Positions 58,650 to 64,000 of a DNA stretch of 64,000 bases are shown here, piece after piece. The stretch is from positions 2,239,501 through 2,303,500 of the forward strand of contig NC_091673.1 in NCBI RefSeq assembly GCF_042453785.1. Reading direction: 5' to 3'. Made by a program: the position numbers and the translations under genes. How positions within the stretch are numbered: the first letter of the stretch is position 1; each line of letters begins with the position of its first letter. The stretch comes from Malus domestica (lineage: Eukaryota; Streptophyta; Magnoliopsida; Rosales; Rosaceae). The notes under the pieces were generated by a model, which did not search any database, had not been told where the DNA came from, and was given only the letters and a program-made list of their open reading frames with translations.

Positions 58650-58826
58650 GGGTAAAAGGGCGAACTCAAGTCAATAATGCTCCCCGCTTTGCAAGGGTCA
58701 AGAGAGGATAACATCTATCGTACGTAACTTTAACATTCTCTTGTAAAGATGTTGTTTCTACGACTCGAACTCATGACATTTCGATCACAAAAGAACAACA
58801 TTTCCGTTGTACCAAGACTCGCCATC
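58650..58826 (-). mobile_element. Au-like SINE, second copy by duplication
   Basis: The same SINE (GGCGAGTCTTGGTACAACGG on the minus strand, box B GAGTTCGAGTC) in the second half of the tandem duplication. Confidence 0.6.
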
Positions 58827-59056
58827 ATTGAAAAACACATCTAATTAGTACTTCTAGGTAAAAGCTTGAGGGATTTGTACATATTAGATGGAGACATTGT
58901 TATTAATATTCATATTTTATATGTATAATTTTGATCCTGTATCGTTTTGACTCTTCATACTTGCGTTGAAGTCTATGTCTTTTTCCTTTCTGCTTCTTCT
59001 GATATTGTTTATTAACCAAGTTTTGATTGTTTGACATGATCAAACACCTCCTTTAC

Positions 59057-60589
59057 TGATGAGTATATTTTATATTATATATTTTACCCTAATTTTAGTA
59101 TATTTTGGTTAATATTTTGAAAGAATTTTGATACTTTGAATTGTATTTTCAATAAAGGACTTTCGACTTCCTCTGAAGCAAAACAAGATCAAATGGACGA
59201 ATTTTGGAGAAATTCCAGTTGGAAGACGTTCGTGAGTCACTTAGCTTGATTGTATCAAAATCTGGGATTTTTCCACCAAGCGGTTATTTTCTGGCGATAA
59301 AATAAAGGAGCGATGCGCAGTGCTGGAAAATAACGTTTTTGGGCTTAAATTGCGTTTTTGGAGCCCAAGATGACCTCGGATGGGTTCGTGGCCTTCTGGA
59401 GAAGTGTTCAAAATATTTCAAACATTAAATTCAGCTATATTGGGCTAGTTTTGGAGCAGCTTATGGGTCCAAAACGTGGCTGTTCAGATTTTGGACGAAT
59501 TTTATCATTTTAATTTAGGGTTATGTTTTTTTATGGGGATTAGGGTTTGGTGGTGGTTTAGGAAATATATTGCTTGGCCGTCTACCATATGTCGGGACGC
59601 TTTCTTTTATGCAATTTTGGAGACAGAGAGAATTGCTAGGGTTTTGAAGATTTTTGACTTGAAGGTGTTTTCAATCCTTTTCTTAATAATATTTTCTATG
59701 ATTTCAATTATGAATATGCGTAACTAATTTCTTTTGCCTGGGCGAAGCCTTGAGCCTTAGCATGAATATGTGATTTTTATTTAATTGCTTATGATTGATT
59801 GCATGCATACTTTGAATTGTTAATCACCGGGATAAAAACTATCTAATCGTCTTAATACCTGATCACCATTAAGATCTTTAGAAAAGTAATTTGATGCAAT
59901 TTTAGTCAGAATGTTCCCTGAAATTGATGTTAGCTTCTTACAATTAATAATTGTAATTTCACTTTAGAAAAGTAATTTGATGCAATTTTAGTCAGAATGT
60001 TCCCTGAAATTGATGTTAGCTTCTTGCAATTAATAATTGTAATTTCACTTAGGATGAACACCACGTCTTAAGGGTTGCTTGGTTTTTCAAAGGATTTTCA
60101 TAAAGCATAATGAGTATTTCATGTTCAGATTTGATCCGAACGTCCGGACGGGTTGCATGTTAGATATACGTTATATGTTGGAGGTTCCAAGTAGAATATG
60201 AATTAGGAAAATCTAACCTTCAAAGTGGCATGTGTAGATCATAAGTAATTGGTAAAAGTTCATAGGATTTCTAGGTGATGGTGAAACCCTAGTGCTTTCT
60301 TAATTTTATTTCTCCCAAAATTGTTTTCTTTTCCTTCTAGTTTTCAATATTGCAAATTGTTTATTTTAATTAATTAATTTCGTTTTTATTTTAAATAGGT
60401 TATAAAATCAATCACCTCAATTTATACTTTACAATAACTAATTGGAATTTGGTTTGCTTCAAATTATTTAATAATCCCTGTGGAGAATGACCTTGCGAGA
60501 TCTGTTTATACTACAACAACCTTGTGATTCTTGCAAGTATAATAGGAGTTTTTAGCCCATTCACATGAGTAGTAAAATCCCTATCAACA
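59057..60589 (+). mobile_element. solo-LTR-like relic of an LTR retrotransposon
   Basis: Starts TGATGAGTATATTTTATA and ends with a run typical of plant LTR ends (CCCTGTGGAGAATGACCTTG, CTGTTTATACTACAACAACC) and CTATCAACA. No primer-binding site, coding part or clear flanking duplication was found. An 86-bp internal tandem repeat is present (59877-60050). It is an old relic; the boundaries are approximate. Confidence 0.5.
59877..60050. repeat. 86-bp tandem duplication
   Basis: TTTAGAAAAGTAATTTGATG through AATTGTAATTTCACTT occurs twice in a row, with one or two differences. Confidence 0.9.
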
Positions 60590-60932
60590 GGATAGTAAAG
60601 CTGACATAAATGACAAAATGTTTTACATTTGTAGAATTCTAAATTACTCTAATTTATGTAAAAAGAATTTAAACTTGAATACTCTGGTCTAAACTATGTT
60701 AAAATATTAGAACTAGTATTTCATCAATCATTTATAATACAGTAATGCTTCTAAAATTGGATTTTTCAGATGTTTGTTTGGTAAAAAGAATTCACATTGC
60801 GTTGGTGAGGGTTAGGGTAATGACAACATTGTTGTTCTTGTTCAAGAAACCTAGTGTGCAGGCTACAGCCTAGAAAATTGATTTAGAAATACGGGCCACC
60901 TAACTTGCAGGCTAGTTAGATATTATATTTCA

Positions 60933-61118
60933 GAACTGGATTTCCTCCGGATCCAATAAAACTGAGCTTGCTGAGTAAATGATTCGTGGTGTTGAAATTT
61001 GATCTACAATTATTATAACTTTTAAAGGACCCCATGTTTGTAATCATTGAATCAAATTTCAACGGTCTGGATCCTCTGCTCAGCTCAGTTTTATTAGGTC
61101 CAGAGGGGATCCGGTTCC
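60933..61118. mobile_element. MITE family C, copy 2
   Basis: The left end GAACTGGATTTCCTCCGGAT pairs with the right end, which on the other strand reads GGAACCGGATCCCCTCTGGA. Pairing continues through AATAAAACTGAGC. The middle has TTGAAATTTGAT and its inverse, as in the copy at 23507. Confidence 0.65.
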
Positions 61119-62259
61119 TTATATATCCAACAACATCCTCTTCGGAGGCTTTTGGTGAGGACCTTAGAGATCCGTAGATCGTGTATCGTGCGATCAATTT
61201 TTATTAGGTGCTGTTTGTGTTTAATTTTAAATAAAATATTTAAAATAATTTTTAACCACACATAAACAGACACGATTCGTAAATTCTTAGAATCCTTTTA
61301 AATAGATTCAGCAAGGATCCAAATTCATTACATATATATATATATATATATATAATAACACACTGACATATATTTTAATTTTCTTACCCGACAAAGTTTG
61401 CTAGTAATATCGTTACAGTGTCCTTACCAAGAAGTATGATTCTCTTTCCTCTTTTTTTCCTACTCTTATTTACCCTCTTAATTGAACGGTCACAATTAAA
61501 CTACGTAAATATCTTATATTAATTTTTTATAATAATAAAAAGACAAAATAAGAGAATGTGAGATAAAATGATGAAAAAAAAAGAAAAAAAAAGAGAAGAT
61601 AATCCTCTTCCCTTTACCAATTCTCCTGGTTAGACCTGACCTTTCAATCTTCTTCAGTCAAAGTATGAGGTGGTGTCGCCTCTTTTTCAGAACCCTATAT
61701 AGATTTTCAGATTTTGGATTCAGCACATTTGGAATTTCACTTGGAAAATGCACCCACTTTCTCTCTCTTTTTAAAATTTGTGAAAAAAGAGAAAATTACC
61801 AATCATTACTTGTCAAATTTATGAAGAGATTTCTTATTATGCTTAGAACACCAGACCGCAGATTATATGTTAATATATAATTAACAAAAATTTGTTCAAA
61901 TATTTTTTTAATTATATAATAATATATGTTGTATCGTCTCGTATTGTAGACAGAAAAATTTGTCTAATTTATTGAGAGAAAGGAAACTATTCCTGAACTT
62001 GCTCCCACCTCACTTTTTTGACATAACATTTTATAATTTTGACACGAAATTAACGTTAAACACGTTTCAGAAAAAGCATAAAGAGTCCCATCTAAAATTA
62101 GAGTGTACTTAGCATTTTTCAAAAAAGTGTGTATAAAAAATATGCATCCACTTCCCAACATATGCTTTTCTCCATTTCACAAGCAATCAATTGTGTCTCA
62201 GTCTCTCCCCTGTAATCATTCTCCAGTTTAAATTCAAATATTCACCCCAAAATTCACAT

Positions 62260-62272
62260 GTATATATATAGA
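62260..62272 (+). promoter_or_regulatory. TATA box of the 62.3-kb gene
   Basis: TGTATATATATAG lies 7-20 bp before the first ATG (62280) and about 50 bp before the second in-frame ATG (62319). With a usual TATA-to-start distance near 30 bp, transcription would begin after 62280, which favours the second ATG. Confidence 0.5.
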
Positions 62273-62279
62273 GAGAGGA

Positions 62280-62747
62280 ATGGGAGTTAGCAGCAGCAAC
62301 AGACCTCAAATCCAAAAGATGGGGACTTTACAGAAATTCAAGCTCCTCGCCACGCAGTGCGGCGTGGCCCAGAGCCCGACGCGAAGCCCGCGGACGAGCC
62401 CGTTGATCCAGTTCCGCCGCCGCAAACCCACCTTGCTGATGCTCCTGACCCGGAGCAGCAGTCGCCGCCGTGACCCGCCTGTTCCGATGCCGCTACCGGA
62501 GAAGATTCCGCTTCAGAGGAACAGTTTGAAGGACCTGTTCGTGTCGTCGCCACCATTTGAGTTGAACGACGGGAGAAAGGCGGAGAGTGAGAGAGATAAG
62601 CGGGTAGAGTCGGGTAGTTTGTTGGTGGTAGGTAAAGAAATTGGTGGAGTTGGACCGGGCTCCCCTAGGCCGGCGTGGACCGGTTTCCGTTACAAGTCGT
62701 TACTGAGAAGGGCTTGGCGCCCTGTGCTCGTCACTATTCCTGAGTAA
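62280..62747 (+). CDS. small basic plant-specific protein of unknown function
   Basis: A single exon of 155 residues from the first ATG, or 142 from the Met at 62319. Conserved-looking blocks: MGTLQKFKLLATQCGVAQSP, then SPRTSPLIQFRRRKPTLLML, LPEKIPLQRNSLKDLFVSSP and a C-terminal GFRYKSLLRRAWRPVLVTIP. It is basic, with no signal peptide or membrane span. The FKLLATQCGVAQSPTRSP start recalls a plant family of uncharacterised proteins of similar length. The TATA position favours the shorter start. Confidence 0.75.
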   Translation: MGVSSSNRPQIQKMGTLQKFKLLATQCGVAQSPTRSPRTSPLIQFRRRKPTLLMLLTRSSSRRRDPPVPMPLPEKIPLQRNSLKDLFVSSPPFELNDGRKAESERDKRVESGSLLVVGKEIGGVGPGSPRPAWTGFRYKSLLRRAWRPVLVTIPE

Positions 62748-63423
62748 ATTAATTAAATAATTTAATCTTCGTAAAATATTATTAGAGTTTTTTTTGTTTG
62801 CTGTGTGGTCGGCCGTCTCTCATGATCCTGGTCCAAATATACCGATACAAATCGATCTTGTATTGCATTGTATAATTTGTAGCTGCCGTCCTTGGACTCG
62901 TAGTTACAAGCATTATCGTACGTTCGACTTTATGATTTCGTTTCAATTCTCCATTTTTTCGTGCCATTATCGTTTGTATTAAAAAATATTTGAACTCGTG
63001 AAAAACTGGAACCTCTCGCAATATGGGCAAAAGAAATACGTTTGAATTAGAACTACTTTGAATAGAAACAACTTCCGAAATGAAGGGGACGGAACAAGAA
63101 CTAGAGGGATCCACCGAAGACGATCCTTCCCTTGTTTCGGAAGAAAAAGAGGTTCGAGACAAAATCGATGAAATTTCATTCATTCGTGACCATGCACGCC
63201 ATTACCATCCTTTCGAGGTTCCTTTCTAAAGTTAAAGTGGCTAAAGAGGCCCAGGACCATGAATGTTGGGAGAACAGCTTACACTACACATGCTAAAGCA
63301 AGTCTTCCCTTTGGGAAAAAGAAAAGTTGCAAAGAGCTCGATGATTTCGAAGGGACTTTTTTCATCTATTTTGTTATTTAATTCAATTATTACAGAAAAA
63401 AATCTTACGATCAAAAGGTAAAT
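62748..63423. other. intergenic with a plastid-like insertion
   Basis: Between the small protein gene and the carrier gene. Holds the ycf1-like segment at 63060-63232 and otherwise no recognised feature. Confidence 0.5.
63060..63232 (+). pseudogene. plastid ycf1-like insertion (NUPT)
   Basis: A short plus-strand frame reads [20 protein letters not shown] followed by [13 protein letters not shown]. It closely resembles the repetitive Ycf1 stretch around GTKQEQEGSTEEDPS and SEEKEDPDKIDE. The similarity fades on both sides. This suggests a fragment of plastid ycf1 moved to the nucleus and then diverged. Assignment is from memory of Ycf1 and is not certain. Confidence 0.5.
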
Positions 63424-64000
63424 TCAAAAAAAAGGTGGAGTCCTTCCATGTCTTGCCGCTAGCGGCTCTTTGGTTCCAAGGGGGATTGGAGTCTGATTTG
63501 TTTGGGCTTGTGATTGCCGCAGCGCAGAGTCATTCCCCGCTCTCTCGGTACCTCCATTTCCCTGGTGAGGTTCGGCTTGGCCGACAGAGTTAGGGTGGCC
63601 TTCTGAATGCTCGTTTTCTAGAAGTACAACCCTCCGCAAGAACCTATCTATCATCTCGTAACTGGTAAATGTAATAACGGCAGATGGAGTGGTTCTTATT
63701 AGATTAGTAGCACAACCATTATAGAATCCACGAAGGCCTTCCTTTTGGAACACCTTCTTTATGCAGTCAATTACTCCTGCATACTGGGTTCCAATGTGTC
63801 TGGCCTGCCCTTGCTCTTGCAGCCTCGAGCGCACAACCTGGAGATAATTGATTCAGTCAGGACAACAAAATAAAATATGAGAAAGAAAGACACGACTCTT
63901 AAGAGCAGTTTACTGAGAAGTTCATGCTCAACATACCTCGTGAGGGTATGTTATTACAGAAGCGATTACTTTTGATACCGATGAGGCAAAGGCAACTCTA
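63424..64000 (-). CDS. NDT1: mitochondrial-carrier-family NAD+ transporter, NDT1 type (3' part)
   Basis: The last two exons of a gene that continues beyond the window: 64000-63937 (partial) and 63837-63424. They join to give SKVIASVITYPHEVVRSRLQ, the carrier signature PHExxRxRLQ, then EQGQARHIGTQYAGVIDCIK, KVFQKEGLRGFYNGCATNLI and RTTPSAVITFTSYEMIDRFL. The last three are the third carrier repeat with its last two transmembrane helices. The long polar tail contains SQAQTNQTPIPLG, close to the end of Arabidopsis NDT1. This is a membrane NAD+ carrier that imports NAD+ in exchange for AMP or ADP; NDT1 was first placed in the plastid envelope and later in mitochondria. Ending KEPLAARHGRTPPFF after the usual stop position suggests a slightly extended C-terminus. 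Confidence 0.85.

Larger units (their letters stand above)
58237..58876 (+). repeat. tandem duplication of the kinase gene 3' end
   Basis: About 320 bp from TTCACCTAATGCTAGTGCGT (58237), covering the last codons, stop and 3' UTR, recur from 58555 (TTCACCTAGTGCTAGTGCGT) to 58876. The copies differ at scattered bases. The second copy lies outside the reading frame's stop and is non-coding. Confidence 0.88.
60590..62279. other. intergenic, AT-rich
   Basis: Contains a MITE (60933-61118) and a TA microsatellite at about 61331-61354. The promoter of the 62.3-kb gene is at the right end. Confidence 0.5.

Noticed and set aside
1-64000. CRISPR arrays, operons, riboswitches, bacterial mobile elements
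   Set aside because: This is plant nuclear DNA with spliced genes; no regularly spaced repeat array or ribosome-binding-site pattern was seen.

Overview
The window is plant nuclear DNA. Genes are split by GT-AG introns, the spaces between them are AT-rich, and the families are plant-specific (AUX/IAA, LRR and LRK10-like receptor kinases, nsLTP2, DUF789, DUF1218, SKIP23-type F-box). Repeats fill much of the rest: Ty3/gypsy LTR elements, an RTE LINE with a (CAA)n tail, SINEs and many MITEs. The repeat types look like those of apple and pear (Rosaceae, Maleae). That assignment is inference from memory of the families, not a database result.

Left part (1-13.3 kb): a nine-exon alpha/beta hydrolase (+), a four-exon AUX/IAA protein of the IAA32/IAA34 type that lacks the degron (+), a ZAR1-type LRR receptor kinase (-), a PIF/Harbinger-like element, and a tiny single-membrane-span protein gene (-). 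Region 13.6-21.6 kb is a repeat nest. Two pieces of an RTE LINE on the minus strand flank a relic LTR element, and that relic is itself split by a deleted gypsy element with a TCTTT target-site duplication. At 21.9-22.5 kb lies a gene remnant split by a MITE.

Middle part (23.9-37.6 kb): nsLTP2 (+), a DUF1218 membrane protein (-), a DUF789 protein (-) and a DUF295/SKIP23-like F-box protein (-). At 39711-49135 lies one very young-looking gypsy-type element of 9425 bp on the minus strand. Its two 2677-bp LTRs show no difference wherever compared, it has a perfect CTTAT duplication, and its interior is short and decayed.

Right part (50.9-64 kb): an LRK10-like receptor kinase with two complete candidate first exons. 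Each encodes its own secreted wall-binding ectodomain, and both end in the same splice phase before one shared transmembrane and kinase part. The 3' end of this gene is tandemly duplicated together with a SINE. After it come a solo-LTR-like relic, a small plant-specific protein gene (+), a plastid ycf1-like insertion, and the 3' end of an NDT1-type NAD+ carrier gene (-) that runs off the window.

The genes form no operon or obvious cluster and are independent loci. The points most worth a second look are the two-ectodomain receptor kinase, the young element with a decayed interior, and a 17-bp duplication with a small oligo-T insertion at the stop codon of the nsLTP2 gene.
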